NCBI RefSeq assembly: GCF_009720725.1
Contig: NZ_WNKT01000003.1
Location: 117,894 to 181,893 of the forward strand
DNA length: 64,000 nucleotides
Source of the DNA: Allochromatium palmeri
GTDB taxonomy: Bacteria > Pseudomonadota > Gammaproteobacteria > Chromatiales > Chromatiaceae
Reading direction: 5' to 3'
Position 1 is the stretch's first letter, and the number at the start of each line of letters is the position of its first letter. The notes beneath the pieces were generated by a model. That model saw nothing but the letters and a program-made list of their open reading frames with translations. It made no database searches and had not been told where the DNA came from. The position numbers were made by a program, and so were the translations under genes. This document shows positions 13,765 to 22,452 of the stretch, one piece after another.

Positions 13765-14013
13765 ATGTTGTGGCTGTACCTTTTGTTGTTCGTGCCGCCG
13801 ATCCTGATGATCCTCTGGCGGTTCCTGAAGGGGCCTGACGCGGCCAATCGCATCCTGGCGCTCGACACGCTCACCGTGCTCTTCATCGCGCTGCTGGCGC
13901 TGCTGGCGCTCTTCCACGGACGCGCGATCTATCTGGATGTAGCCCTGGTGTTCGCCCTGGTCGGCTTCGCAGGCGTCATTCTCTTCGGGCGTTTCCTGGA
14001 AAAAGGGGTCTGA
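13765..14013 (+). CDS. mrpF: Mrp-type antiporter subunit F (MbsB/MbhB-like)
   Basis: An 82-residue, three-helix membrane protein with the MrpF/MnhF/PhaF pattern (GPDAANRILALDTL, then ALVGFAGVILFGRFLEKG). In Mrp and in membrane-bound hydrogenase/sulfane reductase complexes it belongs to the Na+/H+ translocating part. First gene of a 13-gene run ending at 23340. A TAGAAT hexamer at 13669-13674 is a possible -10 for the operon, but the -35 is weak. In standard Mrp operons an MrpE precedes it; here mrpE is at the far end. Confidence 0.93.
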   Translation: MLWLYLLLFVPPILMILWRFLKGPDAANRILALDTLTVLFIALLALLALFHGRAIYLDVALVFALVGFAGVILFGRFLEKGV

Positions 14014-14020
14014 AAGGACG

Positions 14021-14401
14021 ATGGATACCCTGCTCATCTATGTGGGCCACACCCTGCTGGCCGCTGGACTCTTTTTTTTCTGGGTCAGTGGACTGGGTCT
14101 GATCCGCATGCCGGATCTCTTCACCCGGATGCACGCCGGAACCAAGGCAACCACGCTCGGTTCACTGCTGACGCTGCTGGGTGCGGCCTGTCTGCAACCG
14201 GACTGGGCACCCAAGCTGCTGCTGCTCGCCGTCTTCATCCTCCTGACCAATCCACTGAGCGCCTCGGTGCTGGCGCGCGCCGGCTATCGCACTGGCACCG
14301 AGGGTATGGACCTGAACGTCGATGCGTGCGCCGAGCGTGACCGTGCTCAGGTCGCAAGCGTCGGTGCCAAGGCCGATCCCACCGAGGAGCCAAGCGCATG
14401 A
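14021..14401 (+). CDS. mrpG: Mrp-type antiporter subunit G (MbsC/MbhC-like)
   Basis: A 126-residue protein with three predicted helices and the MrpG signature GLIRMPDLFTRMHAGTKATTLG. The last 35 residues form a hydrophilic tail absent from the shortest family members. It belongs to the ion-translocating membrane arm. It starts seven bases after the mrpF stop with AAAGGA very close to the ATG, and overlaps the next gene by four bases (ATGA). Confidence 0.93.
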   Translation: MDTLLIYVGHTLLAAGLFFFWVSGLGLIRMPDLFTRMHAGTKATTLGSLLTLLGAACLQPDWAPKLLLLAVFILLTNPLSASVLARAGYRTGTEGMDLNVDACAERDRAQVASVGAKADPTEEPSA

Positions 14402-14652
14402 TCGGAGTCCTTACCCTGCTGCTCTATCTCTGGATGATCGCTGGGGCCATCCTGGCGATCCGCCACACCGATCTGCTTCAGGCCGTGGTCGGTCTGTCGC
14501 TGGTGAGTCTGGGTGCGGTCGGTCAGTTCTTTCTGCTGCATGCGCCGGACGTAGCCCTGACCGAGGCGGCGATCGGTGTGGCGGCCGGGAGCTTCGTGCT
14601 GCTGATGGGCGTGCGTCAGTTCGGACGCGATGAGGGGCGCGATCTGTCATGA
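14398..14652 (+). CDS. DUF4040/MbhD-like membrane subunit (MrpA C-terminal fragment)
   Basis: An 84-residue, three-helix membrane protein with HTDLLQAVVGLSLVSLG and APDVALTEAAIG, the region equivalent to the end of MrpA and to MbhD/MbxD. In full-size Mrp systems this is fused to the large MrpA; in hydrogenase-like complexes it is a separate gene, as here. It overlaps both neighbours by four bases, so its expression is tightly coupled to theirs. The conserved Glu in ALTEAAIG is one of the acidic residues proposed to lie on the ion path (family knowledge). Confidence 0.88.
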   Translation: MIGVLTLLLYLWMIAGAILAIRHTDLLQAVVGLSLVSLGAVGQFFLLHAPDVALTEAAIGVAAGSFVLLMGVRQFGRDEGRDLS

Positions 14653-15398
14653 GCCAGAGTCAACGAGTCCCTTTGCGCAAACGGGTGCGCGTCAAGACGC
14701 TGTTGCTTGCGCTGCTGAGTGTCTGGCTGCTGGTGCTGTTCCTGACCCTACTGCTCGATCAGGCGCGCGACTGGCCAACGGCGACAGTCGGCGATGCGCT
14801 GCTCGAACGCAATGCTGAGACCGCTTCGGCCAATGCCGTGACCTCGGTGGTGGTGAGTTATCGCGGCTTCGATACGCTCGGTGAGGTCACGGTACTGTTC
14901 CTGGCGGCGACCGGTATTGGGTTGCTGTTCAGTGCGCCGCGTCCGCCTTCCGAACCGGCCGCTGCCGAATCCGAAATCGCCGCCGCACCGCCAAACGAGA
15001 TGATGATCACTGGCATCCGGTTGTTGTTTCCGGTCCTGCTGCTGCTCGGCGTCTATATCGTTCTGCACGGACACCTTTCGCCAGGCGGCGGTTTCCAGGG
15101 CGGCGTGGTGATCGCCACGGCGTTCTTTCTGCGCATGCTGGCCGATCCCGATTTTCGGCTGGATCACACCCGTCTCGGCGCGCTCGAATCGCTGTCTGGC
15201 AGCGGGTTCGTGCTGATCGGGCTACTGGGTCTGGCGCTGGTCTCGACCGGAACCTTTTTGGGGAATTTCCTGCCGCATCCGGTCGCGTCCATGGGCCAGC
15301 TCCTGAGCGCCGGTGTCATCCCGCTCGTCTATGCCCTGGTCGGCGTCAAGGTCGGGGCCGAGGTCGGAGCCATCTTCCAGGACATGCGGGAAACCTGA
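14649..15398 (+). CDS. mrpB: Fused MbhE-like and MrpB subunit
   Basis: A 249-residue membrane protein joining two pieces. The N-terminal part (about 15-100) with YRGFDTLGEVTVLFLAATG matches the MbhE/MrpA-end segment. A hydrophilic Ala/Glu/Pro linker (about 100-120) follows, then an MrpB domain (about 120-245) with HGHLSPGGGFQGGVV. In archaeal Mbh/Mbs systems these are normally separate E and F genes (from memory); here they are one reading frame. About six membrane segments. It overlaps the preceding gene by four bases. Confidence 0.9.
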   Translation: MSQSQRVPLRKRVRVKTLLLALLSVWLLVLFLTLLLDQARDWPTATVGDALLERNAETASANAVTSVVVSYRGFDTLGEVTVLFLAATGIGLLFSAPRPPSEPAAAESEIAAAPPNEMMITGIRLLFPVLLLLGVYIVLHGHLSPGGGFQGGVVIATAFFLRMLADPDFRLDHTRLGALESLSGSGFVLIGLLGLALVSTGTFLGNFLPHPVASMGQLLSAGVIPLVYALVGVKVGAEVGAIFQDMRET

Positions 15399-15439
15399 CC
15401 CGCCACATCGAAGCTGTTACTCCCGGGAGCTGTAACCCC

Positions 15440-15817
15440 ATGCTGGAATTTCTGGATAGCCCAAGCGTGCTGCATGGCCTGCATACCATCGGCAGCCTGA
15501 CACTGTTCGCCGTCGGTCTTTACGGACTGCTCGGCAAGCGCCATCTACTCAAGGTCTTCATAAGTCTGGCCCTGATGGAACTGGCGGTCTATCTGCTGTT
15601 CATCGCGCTGGCGACCACGCCGGGCGAGACGGCCCCCATCCTGAGCGATGGCCTGACCGCGTTCGTGGGCATGGCCGATCCGGTCCCGCAGGCCCTGACG
15701 CTGACCGCGATCGTGATCGGCATGGCGGTGTTGGCGCTCGGCGTATCGCTGGCAATCCGCTATCACCGTCTCAGTGCCAGCGCGGACATCCGCACCCTGG
15801 CTGACGCCAAGGACTGA
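15440..15817 (+). CDS. mrpC: Mrp-type antiporter subunit C (NuoK-like; MbsG)
   Basis: A 125-residue, three-helix membrane protein with the MrpC/NuoK signature ADPVPQALTLTAIVIGMAVL and a helix-2 acidic residue in LALMELAVYLLFIAL. MrpC homologues pair with MrpD and align with NuoK of complex I. GGGAG lies eight bases before the ATG. The downstream mrpD-like gene begins two bases after its stop. Confidence 0.92.
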   Translation: MLEFLDSPSVLHGLHTIGSLTLFAVGLYGLLGKRHLLKVFISLALMELAVYLLFIALATTPGETAPILSDGLTAFVGMADPVPQALTLTAIVIGMAVLALGVSLAIRYHRLSASADIRTLADAKD

Positions 15818-15821
15818 CCGC

Positions 15822-17309
15822 ATGGAGTTCTCCGCCTCGCCCGTCTGGTTTATCGCCCTGCCCCTGCTGGCCGCCTTCAGCGCGCCGCTGTGGACGCGCT
15901 GGCATCTGCTCGACCACCTGCTGTTCGGCGTGCCGCTGGTGCTGCTGATCCTGGCGCTTGGACTCTTTCCGACGGTGCATGAGGCACCGCTGCTGGAGAC
16001 CATCGTCATCGCCCCGCCGCTCGGCATCCATTTGCATCTGGACAGCGCCTCGCTGCTACTGGTCACGCTCTTCTGCTTTGCTGTAACGCTGGTGGCAGCC
16101 TTTCTCTGGCTCGGCGCAACCGACTCCCATCTGCGCGGACGTCGGCCGTTCGTGCTGATTCTGCTGCTGCTCGTCGGCGGCAATGGGCTGGTGTTGACTG
16201 GGGATCTATTCAATCTCTATGTCTTTCTGGAGATTGCCGGGGTCAGTGCCTATGTGTTGAGCGCATTGCGCGACGACCGGCCGGCGCTGGAGGCGGGCCT
16301 CAAATATCTCATCATCGGCTCGGTGGCGGCGCTCTTCTTCCTACTGGCGGTGGTGCTGGTTTATCTCCAGACCGGGCAGTTGAATCTGGCGGCGGTGGCG
16401 CGCGAGTTCGCGGCCATCCCGCCGGCCATGCAGGGCCTGATCGCGTTACTGATGCTGATTGGACTGGGGATCAAGTCCGAACTCTTCCCCTTCAATTTCT
16501 GGGTGCCGGATGTCTATCGCGGCAGTGATCCAGCGGTGACCGCGCTATTCTCGGGGCTGTTGGTCAAGGCGTTCCTGTTCGTGCTGGTGCATCTGGCGGT
16601 ACTGATCTGGGCCGATCCGGCTGTGGCGCGCGTCTGGCTGATGACGCTCGGGGCACTGACGCTGATCGTCGCTGAGCTGGCGGCCCTGCGTCAGGACGAC
16701 ATGCGGCGAATGCTGGCCTATTCGTCGCTCGGTCAGATTGGTCTGATCATGCTCGCGCTCGGGTTCTTCAGCGAGACGACCACGGCCGGCGCCTTCTTTC
16801 ACATGATCAATCACACCCTGGTCAAGCTGCTGCTGTTCCTGGTCGCGGCGCTGTTGCTGCGTCGCTGTCTGTCGCTGCGGTTGGAGGATCTCGCCGGGGC
16901 GGCGCGTGTCAGTCCGCTGGCCGCTGGGCTGTTCGTGGTCGGGGCGCTGGGGGTCTTGGGGCTGCCGCCATTCGGTGGCTTTATGAGCAAGCTGTGGATG
17001 CTCCAGGGCTTTGCCGAGGCGCAGCGCATCTGGCCGATTGCGCTGATCCTGTTCGCGGCCTTGATCGAAGCGGGTTACTACTTCCGCTGGATTCGGGTGC
17101 TCTATGCGCCGGTCGCTCCAGCCGCGTCCGCTGACACCAAGACCACGCCTGAACCCTGGGCGGCGTATGCGCCGTTGCTGCTGATTGCTGGACTCATGCT
17201 GCTGCTCGGTGTCGCGCCCTTCCTGCTGGAGACGAGCGTTGTCGAGGCCGCGCACGCCCTGCTCGACCGTGATCTGACGCTCCAAAGCGTGCTGGGGGTT
17301 GCACAATGA
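15822..17309 (+). CDS. mrpD: Mrp-type antiporter subunit D, first copy (MbsH-like)
   Basis: A 495-residue NuoL/M/N-family ion pump with about 14 membrane helices. I start at MEFSASPVWFIAL, preceded by AAGGA; an earlier ATG overlaps mrpC by 44 bases. Glu137 (LYVFLEIAG) and Lys218 (GLGIKSELFPFNFW) match the conserved TM5 Glu/TM7 Lys pair of the family, and a second Lys is in LVKAFLFVLVHLAV. QDDMRRMLAYSSLGQIG is the usual antiporter signature. First of two pump subunits in the operon; two pumps are a feature of the archaeal sulfane reductase as opposed to the one-pump hydrogenase (family knowledge). Confidence 0.92.
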   Translation: MEFSASPVWFIALPLLAAFSAPLWTRWHLLDHLLFGVPLVLLILALGLFPTVHEAPLLETIVIAPPLGIHLHLDSASLLLVTLFCFAVTLVAAFLWLGATDSHLRGRRPFVLILLLLVGGNGLVLTGDLFNLYVFLEIAGVSAYVLSALRDDRPALEAGLKYLIIGSVAALFFLLAVVLVYLQTGQLNLAAVAREFAAIPPAMQGLIALLMLIGLGIKSELFPFNFWVPDVYRGSDPAVTALFSGLLVKAFLFVLVHLAVLIWADPAVARVWLMTLGALTLIVAELAALRQDDMRRMLAYSSLGQIGLIMLALGFFSETTTAGAFFHMINHTLVKLLLFLVAALLLRRCLSLRLEDLAGAARVSPLAAGLFVVGALGVLGLPPFGGFMSKLWMLQGFAEAQRIWPIALILFAALIEAGYYFRWIRVLYAPVAPAASADTKTTPEPWAAYAPLLLIAGLMLLLGVAPFLLETSVVEAAHALLDRDLTLQSVLGVAQ

Positions 17310-19087
17310 ATCTGATCCTCAAGCTGCTGTTTTTGGCCGTGTCGCTGACGCCAGCCCTCACGCTCCTGACCTGGGGCGACGGAACACTAGCCTGGCCGCT
17401 GTTCGGCGGCTTCGAACTGCTGTTCGAGTTAGGACCGCTGAGCGCCTTCTTCCTGCTGCTCCTGGCGCTGGGCACGCCGCTGGTGGCGCTGCCGATGGCG
17501 CGTGGGACGCCCGACCGCGCCGCTTATGGACTCTTCGCGCTCCTGCTGCTGGGAATGCAGATGCTGCTGCTGGCGGGCGACTTCCTCGGCTTGTTCATAG
17601 GCTGGGAGGTGATGACCTGGAGCAGCTATCTGCTTCTGATCCGCTCGACGCGCACCACGCTGGAAGGGGCGCAGACCTACATTCTTTTCAATCTGGCCTC
17701 AGCCTTTTTATTGCTGGCCGGGATGCTGGTTTTTTACAGTCTCACCGGTGATTTCCGGATCGCGCCCCTGACCGAGGCGAGTGCGGCTGGACGCTGGGCG
17801 GTGTTCATCCTGCTGGGTCTGGCGTTCCTGATTAAGGTTGGCGCTCTGCCCCTGCATCGCTGGATTCCGCTCGGCTATGATCAGGCGCCTGATCTGTTCA
17901 GCGCCGTGCTCGCTGGGCTGATTTCCAAGATGGGACTCTACGGCTTGTTGCTGCTGCCGACGCTGTTTCCGGACGCGCTCGCGGGTCTGTCCGGACGGCT
18001 GCTGAACGGCCCGGCAGCCGGCTACGGGCTGGCCTGGATCGGGGCCATTACCGCCGTTGTCGCGACCTTCAAGGCGATCTCGCAGCAGGACATCAAGCGT
18101 CTGCTGGCCTATTCCTCGATCGCTCAGCTCGGCTATGTCGTCACCGCCATCGGGGTCGGCAGCTCGCTGGCGGTCGGCGGGGCGATCTTCCAGACCCTGG
18201 TCCACACCCTGGTTAAGCTACTGCTGTTCATCACCTTCGCCGGAATCGTATTGCAAACAGGGCAACGGCGTTTCAACGATCTGGGTCACCTGATCGACCG
18301 CATGCCAATGGCTTTCTTTGCAGTGCTGATCGGCATCATCGGTCTAGCGGGCATGCCGCCGCTGCCGGGCTTCGCCGCCAAGTATCTGATGTTCGTCGGA
18401 CTGATCGACGCACGCTGGCTGTTGCTGCTGGCGGCCATGATGCTGTCGAGCACAGCGGCCTTCATCTATTGCTATCGACTGATCTATGGCCCTTTCCTGG
18501 GTCACGCCAACTCACCCGAGGCGCGTACGGCGACCGAGGCCCCCTGGAGCTATCTGGTGCCGCAGGTCGTGCTCATGGGGCTGCTGGTTTTGCTCGGGAT
18601 CTTCCCTGGATTCGCCATCGAGGTCATCGTCGATCCGGTGCTGATGACGCTGGGTCTGACGCCAATCGGCGCGCCCTCCTGGGGCGAGCTGGCCACACCC
18701 TATGGCGGCTATGACGGCGTGGTGCTGATGACCGTATTCGGCGGCGCCTTCGTCATCGTGACCGCGCTGTTCTGGCTGGCGCGCGGACAAATGCGCCGCG
18801 CGGGCAGTCCCTATGACCTGAGCTTTGCCGGCGAGGTGCCGACGGCTGATACGCCGCTGCACTATGGCGCGGGCATGGGGCGCGAGTTGCGGCGCATTCC
18901 GTTGATCGGCTGGATCCTGGCGCACACCACGGCGGGCGTTCAAGCCGGTTTGACTCGCCAGACACTGGCGGCGGCGGGTCTGCTGGGCGGACTCTATCGG
19001 CGCGATCCGCAAACCTGGACGCTGCTGGCGGTACTGGTGCTGGTTGTCGCCTCGACCCTGCTGGCGCTGAACGGAGGCTGGTTCTGA
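17306..19087 (+). CDS. Mrp-type antiporter subunit, second longer copy (MbsH'-like)
   Basis: A 593-residue NuoL/MrpD-family membrane pump. Glu101 (IGWEVMTWSSYLLL) and Lys177 (FLIKVGALPLHRWIPLG) are the conserved charge pair, and QQDIKRLLAYSSIAQLGYV is the family signature. Beyond the shared 14-helix core it has a C-terminal extension of roughly 100 residues with a hydrophilic loop (about 495-555) and a last helix (LLAVLVLVVASTLLAL). It overlaps the first pump gene by four bases and the NuoH-like gene by one. Its sequence is clearly different from the first copy, so this is not a recent duplication. Confidence 0.9.
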   Translation: MNLILKLLFLAVSLTPALTLLTWGDGTLAWPLFGGFELLFELGPLSAFFLLLLALGTPLVALPMARGTPDRAAYGLFALLLLGMQMLLLAGDFLGLFIGWEVMTWSSYLLLIRSTRTTLEGAQTYILFNLASAFLLLAGMLVFYSLTGDFRIAPLTEASAAGRWAVFILLGLAFLIKVGALPLHRWIPLGYDQAPDLFSAVLAGLISKMGLYGLLLLPTLFPDALAGLSGRLLNGPAAGYGLAWIGAITAVVATFKAISQQDIKRLLAYSSIAQLGYVVTAIGVGSSLAVGGAIFQTLVHTLVKLLLFITFAGIVLQTGQRRFNDLGHLIDRMPMAFFAVLIGIIGLAGMPPLPGFAAKYLMFVGLIDARWLLLLAAMMLSSTAAFIYCYRLIYGPFLGHANSPEARTATEAPWSYLVPQVVLMGLLVLLGIFPGFAIEVIVDPVLMTLGLTPIGAPSWGELATPYGGYDGVVLMTVFGGAFVIVTALFWLARGQMRRAGSPYDLSFAGEVPTADTPLHYGAGMGRELRRIPLIGWILAHTTAGVQAGLTRQTLAAAGLLGGLYRRDPQTWTLLAVLVLVVASTLLALNGGWF

Positions 19088-19989
19088 TGCACGTCCTGCT
19101 CGATTCGCTGGCGATGATCGCCCTGTGCTATGTGATGGGCTTTCTGTTCCAGGGCTTCTACCGTCAGTTCAACGCCCGTCTCCAGCGCCGCTGGGGGCCG
19201 AGCATCTGGCAGAATCTCTATGACAACATGAAGTTTCTGCTCAAGTCCGAGACTCTGATCCATGGCCCGATGTTCTTCTTCGGCCCCATGATTATCGCCG
19301 CCGGAGCCATCACCACGCTGCTGTTCGTGCCCTTCCTCAAGGACTCGGACTGGCTGCAAGGGGTCTCGACGCACGGCAACCTGATCCTGATCATTTATCT
19401 GCTGGTGGTCGGTCCGCTGGGCAATGCGCTGGCGGTGGGATCAAGCGGCAATCCATTCGGCGTGATGGGCGTCACCCGCGGACTGACCCGATTGATGGGG
19501 CTGGAAGTGCCCTTCTTCCTGGGTCTGGCGCTGGTGATGCTGCAACACGAGACCACCTCAGTGCACGCCATCATGGCGGCACAGGATGGCATCGCGCACT
19601 GGAACCTGATCACCAACCCGATTGCGTTCGCTGTCATTCTGCTGCCCTTCATCGCCAGTCAGAACGCCTCGCCGTTCGACGTGGTCGGTGCGCCGGTCGA
19701 GGTGTATGCCGGGCCGCGCGTCGAGTTCGGCGGACGGCTGCTCGGCGTGCTCATGACCCAGAACATGATGATGACCATCGCCAAGCTGGTGCTGGTGGTC
19801 GATCTGTTCCTCGGCGGCGCGAGCAACGTGCTGGAGCTGATCGCCAAGGCGTTCGCGCTCTTTTTGCTGACGACCGCGATCAGCGCTGCCTTTCCCCGGC
19901 TCAAGACCGAGCAGACAGTGGACTTCTTCTGGAAGGTGCCGCTGGGGCTGGCGGTGCTGGGCGTGGTTCTAAACGTCTGGCTGATCTGA
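19087..19989 (+). CDS. NuoH-like membrane subunit (MbsM/MbhM-like)
   Basis: A 300-residue membrane protein of the complex I subunit 1/HyfC family, with about eight helices. Family features are FNARLQRRWGPSIWQNLYDN near the N-terminus, NPFGVMGVTRGLTRLMGLEVPFFL, and the charged loop ASPFDVVGAPVEVYAGPRVEF, which in complex I connects the membrane arm to the redox module. In that loop Glu and Asp residues expected to line the coupling channel are kept. It joins the Mrp-like pumps to the NuoB/D-like catalytic module. It shares one base with the preceding gene; 80 bases separate it from the next. Confidence 0.92.
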   Translation: MHVLLDSLAMIALCYVMGFLFQGFYRQFNARLQRRWGPSIWQNLYDNMKFLLKSETLIHGPMFFFGPMIIAAGAITTLLFVPFLKDSDWLQGVSTHGNLILIIYLLVVGPLGNALAVGSSGNPFGVMGVTRGLTRLMGLEVPFFLGLALVMLQHETTSVHAIMAAQDGIAHWNLITNPIAFAVILLPFIASQNASPFDVVGAPVEVYAGPRVEFGGRLLGVLMTQNMMMTIAKLVLVVDLFLGGASNVLELIAKAFALFLLTTAISAAFPRLKTEQTVDFFWKVPLGLAVLGVVLNVWLI

Positions 19990-20069
19990 ACGCGGTCCTG
20001 GAAACCGGCCCATCGTCCACCATCTTAAGTACCAAGACGACGGGTCCTGGACATCATCCGAGAGCATTC

Positions 20070-20699
20070 ATGTATCACAAGAGCGATTGCGAAGGATTCC
20101 AATGCGAGCAGCGGATGCTGGAGGCGAACCTGGGCCAGGACGACGCCGGTCTGGGCGTGGTCGAGCGGCTGATCGGCTGGCTGCGTCAGCGCAGTCTGTT
20201 CGTGCTCGCCTATGGCACCGGCTGCGGCGCCATCGAGATGCGTCCGCTCATGACCAGCCGCTTCGATGCCGAGCGTTTCGGCATCATCGGCGCGGCTACG
20301 CCGCGTCAGGCCGATGTGTTGGTCATCAGCGGCTATCTGGCGGTCAAGACCCTCAAGCGCGTCATCCGCAGCTATGAACAGATGCAGGAACCCAAGTACG
20401 TCATCGCACTCGGCAGTTGCACCATCAACGGTGGCATGTACTGGGATTCCTACAACACCATCAAGTGTCTGGATCACTACATCCCGGTCGATATGTACAT
20501 CAACGGCTGCATGCCGCGCCCTGAAGCGTTAATCGAGGGGTTCACCGCGTTGCAAGAACGCATCCGGCGCGGCGAACCGGGCGGCTATCAGCGCTATCGC
20601 GACAACATCGACTGGTACAAGGCCAATCAGCGGCGAGTGTTCGGCGACAACATGCCGCCCGCCTACACCTATGACTGGTACAGCGAGGGCGCCACCTGA
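20070..20699 (+). CDS. NuoB-like small subunit with three in-line cysteines (MbsJ-like)
   Basis: A 209-residue soluble subunit of the NuoB/hydrogenase small-subunit family. Where NuoB has a tandem CC, this protein has GTGCGAIEMRP, so Cys52 is followed by Gly53. The other ligand positions are Cys117 (ALGSCTINGG) and Cys147 (INGCMPRPEAL). That leaves three in-line ligands for the proximal [4Fe-4S] cluster. Extra cysteines at 7, 12 and 133 are not at known ligand positions. A three-cysteine, site-differentiated cluster is what I recall as the proposed catalytic site of the archaeal sulfane sulfur reductase. It overlaps the next gene by one base. Confidence 0.88.
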   Translation: MYHKSDCEGFQCEQRMLEANLGQDDAGLGVVERLIGWLRQRSLFVLAYGTGCGAIEMRPLMTSRFDAERFGIIGAATPRQADVLVISGYLAVKTLKRVIRSYEQMQEPKYVIALGSCTINGGMYWDSYNTIKCLDHYIPVDMYINGCMPRPEALIEGFTALQERIRRGEPGGYQRYRDNIDWYKANQRRVFGDNMPPAYTYDWYSEGAT

Positions 20700-21337
20700 T
20701 GCTCGACGATCTCCTGCCCCGACTGTCCGGTTTCGAGCTGATCGATCCAGTCGAGCGCCATCCGCGACTGGCCTTCGTGCGCGTGCCCAAGGCGCAGTTG
20801 TTCTCGCTGCTCGGCCAGCTCAAGCAGAGTCTGGGCTTCGTCACGCTCCAGACCATCGCCTGTGCCGACTGGATCGAGGATGGCGTGTTCCGGCTGACCT
20901 ATCTGCTTGAGACGGCGACGCGCGACCGGGCGCTGGGTGTCCAGACCGACCTCGGGCGCGAGGGCGAAGCGATCGAGACCGCGATTCCGCTCTGGCCCCA
21001 GGCCGAGATCTTCGAGCGCGAGCTGCATGAAATGTTTGGCATTCCCATCACCGGGCATCCGAGTCTCGGTGATTTCATGCTCGAAGGCTGGACCCATACT
21101 CCGCCGATGCGTCGTGAGTTCGATACGCTCAAGTTCGTCCAGGAGCAGTTCGAGGTGCGTCCCGGACGCGAGGACAATCAGGACGTGCGCGAGGCGATCC
21201 GGCGGCGTAAAGAGGCCAAGAAGCTGGCCGCCGGGGACGCACCCAAGCCGAAACCTGCCGCCGTGGAGGCACCCGCCCGCATCGACACGCCAGCGCCCGC
21301 ATCTGGATCGACGCCCGAGACGGGAGGCGCGTCATGA
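20699..21337 (+). CDS. NuoC-like subunit (MbsK-like)
   Basis: A 212-residue soluble protein of the complex I 30 kDa subunit family. The signature region is PLWPQAEIFERELHEMFGI followed by GHPSLGDFMLEGW. Residues from about 165 form a hydrophilic tail rich in Lys, then Pro and Ala (KPKPAAVEAPARIDTPAPAS), probably disordered. The partner subunit is the NuoD-like protein downstream, whose ATG overlaps this stop by four bases. It carries no cofactor ligands itself, in line with the family. Confidence 0.9.
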   Translation: MLDDLLPRLSGFELIDPVERHPRLAFVRVPKAQLFSLLGQLKQSLGFVTLQTIACADWIEDGVFRLTYLLETATRDRALGVQTDLGREGEAIETAIPLWPQAEIFERELHEMFGIPITGHPSLGDFMLEGWTHTPPMRREFDTLKFVQEQFEVRPGREDNQDVREAIRRRKEAKKLAAGDAPKPKPAAVEAPARIDTPAPASGSTPETGGAS

Positions 21338-22434
21338 GCGACGTCATCAAGATCTTCCACGGCCCGCAGCATCCCGGCGTGACGGGCAACATGAGCATGG
21401 AGCTCGATCTCGACGGCGAGACCATCAGGCGCGCCGTCACCCATGTCGGCTATCTGCATCGCGGCTTCGAGAAGCTCGTCGAGCGGCGCACGCTCATCCA
21501 GGCGTTCACCATCGTCTGTCGCATCTGCGTGCCCGAACCTGACCCCAACGAAGAGAACCTGGCGCGCGGGATCGAGGAACTCGCCGGACTCGAAATCAGC
21601 GAGCGCGCCCAGTTCATCCGCGTGCTGGTGCTCGAACTGGCGCGGCTCCAGGCGCATCTGCTGTGGCTGGCTGGCCAGGGCGGCTCTATCGGTCATGAAG
21701 TCGTGCCGCAGTGGGCCATCGGCGAGCGTGACTACATCCTCGATCTGTTCGAGGAACTGACCGGCGGGCGCGTCTATCACATGTACATCTATCCGGGCGG
21801 GGTGCGGCGCGATCTGCCGGACGGCTTTCTCGACCGGGTCGCGGCGGTACTGGATCAGTTAGAACAGCGACTGCCCGAGTATGACCGTATCTTTTTCGAG
21901 AACGCCGGGGTCAAGAAACGGCTCCAGGGCGTGGGCGTGGTGGCGGCTGAAGAGGCTGTCGCCAACGGCTATTCGGGACCGGTGATCCGGGGCAGCGGGG
22001 TCGCGCGCGACGTGCGCCGCGACGCGCCCTATCTGGTCTATGATCAGCTCGAATTCGACATCCCGACCCAGAGCGCCGGCGATGCCTATGCGCGTGCCCT
22101 GGTGCGCCGCGCCGAGATGAATCAGAGCATCCGTATTCTGCGCCAGGTCATCGACCGGATGCCGCCCGGCACGATCCAATGCAAGCTGCCACGCCATCAC
22201 AAGTTCACGCTGCCTCGTGCTGAGACCTATGTCCAGACCGAGTCGGCGCGCGGGGCCTTCGGCTATTACCTGGCCGGTGACGGTACCGAATATCTGCGCC
22301 GCTTGCAGGTGCGCGGACCCTCGATCGTGCATGCCTTTACCCTGCTCGAACAGCTGCTGGTCGGGGCGCAGCTCGCGGACGTGGCCCTGATCATGAACTC
22401 GCTCGGCATCTGTCCGCCCGAGATCGAACGTTAG
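21334..22434 (+). CDS. NuoD/hydrogenase-like large subunit with partial metal motif (MbsL-like)
   Basis: A 366-residue homologue of NuoD and group 4 hydrogenase large subunits; GPQHPGVTGNMSMELDLDG opens it. The N-terminal hydrogenase CxxC is kept as Cys62/Cys65 in TIVCRICVPEPDPNEENLA, but the His that follows in hydrogenases is absent. At the C-terminus, where [NiFe] enzymes have a second CxxC, the end is NSLGICPPEIER, giving Cys360 and Glu363. So three of four Ni-binding cysteines remain, and the protein ends there with no cleavable maturation tail. It is unlikely to be a normal hydrogenase or a plain NuoD. No hyp maturation genes are in the window. Confidence 0.9.
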   Translation: MSDVIKIFHGPQHPGVTGNMSMELDLDGETIRRAVTHVGYLHRGFEKLVERRTLIQAFTIVCRICVPEPDPNEENLARGIEELAGLEISERAQFIRVLVLELARLQAHLLWLAGQGGSIGHEVVPQWAIGERDYILDLFEELTGGRVYHMYIYPGGVRRDLPDGFLDRVAAVLDQLEQRLPEYDRIFFENAGVKKRLQGVGVVAAEEAVANGYSGPVIRGSGVARDVRRDAPYLVYDQLEFDIPTQSAGDAYARALVRRAEMNQSIRILRQVIDRMPPGTIQCKLPRHHKFTLPRAETYVQTESARGAFGYYLAGDGTEYLRRLQVRGPSIVHAFTLLEQLLVGAQLADVALIMNSLGICPPEIER

Positions 22435-22452
22435 CGCTTCAGGAGTGCCATC

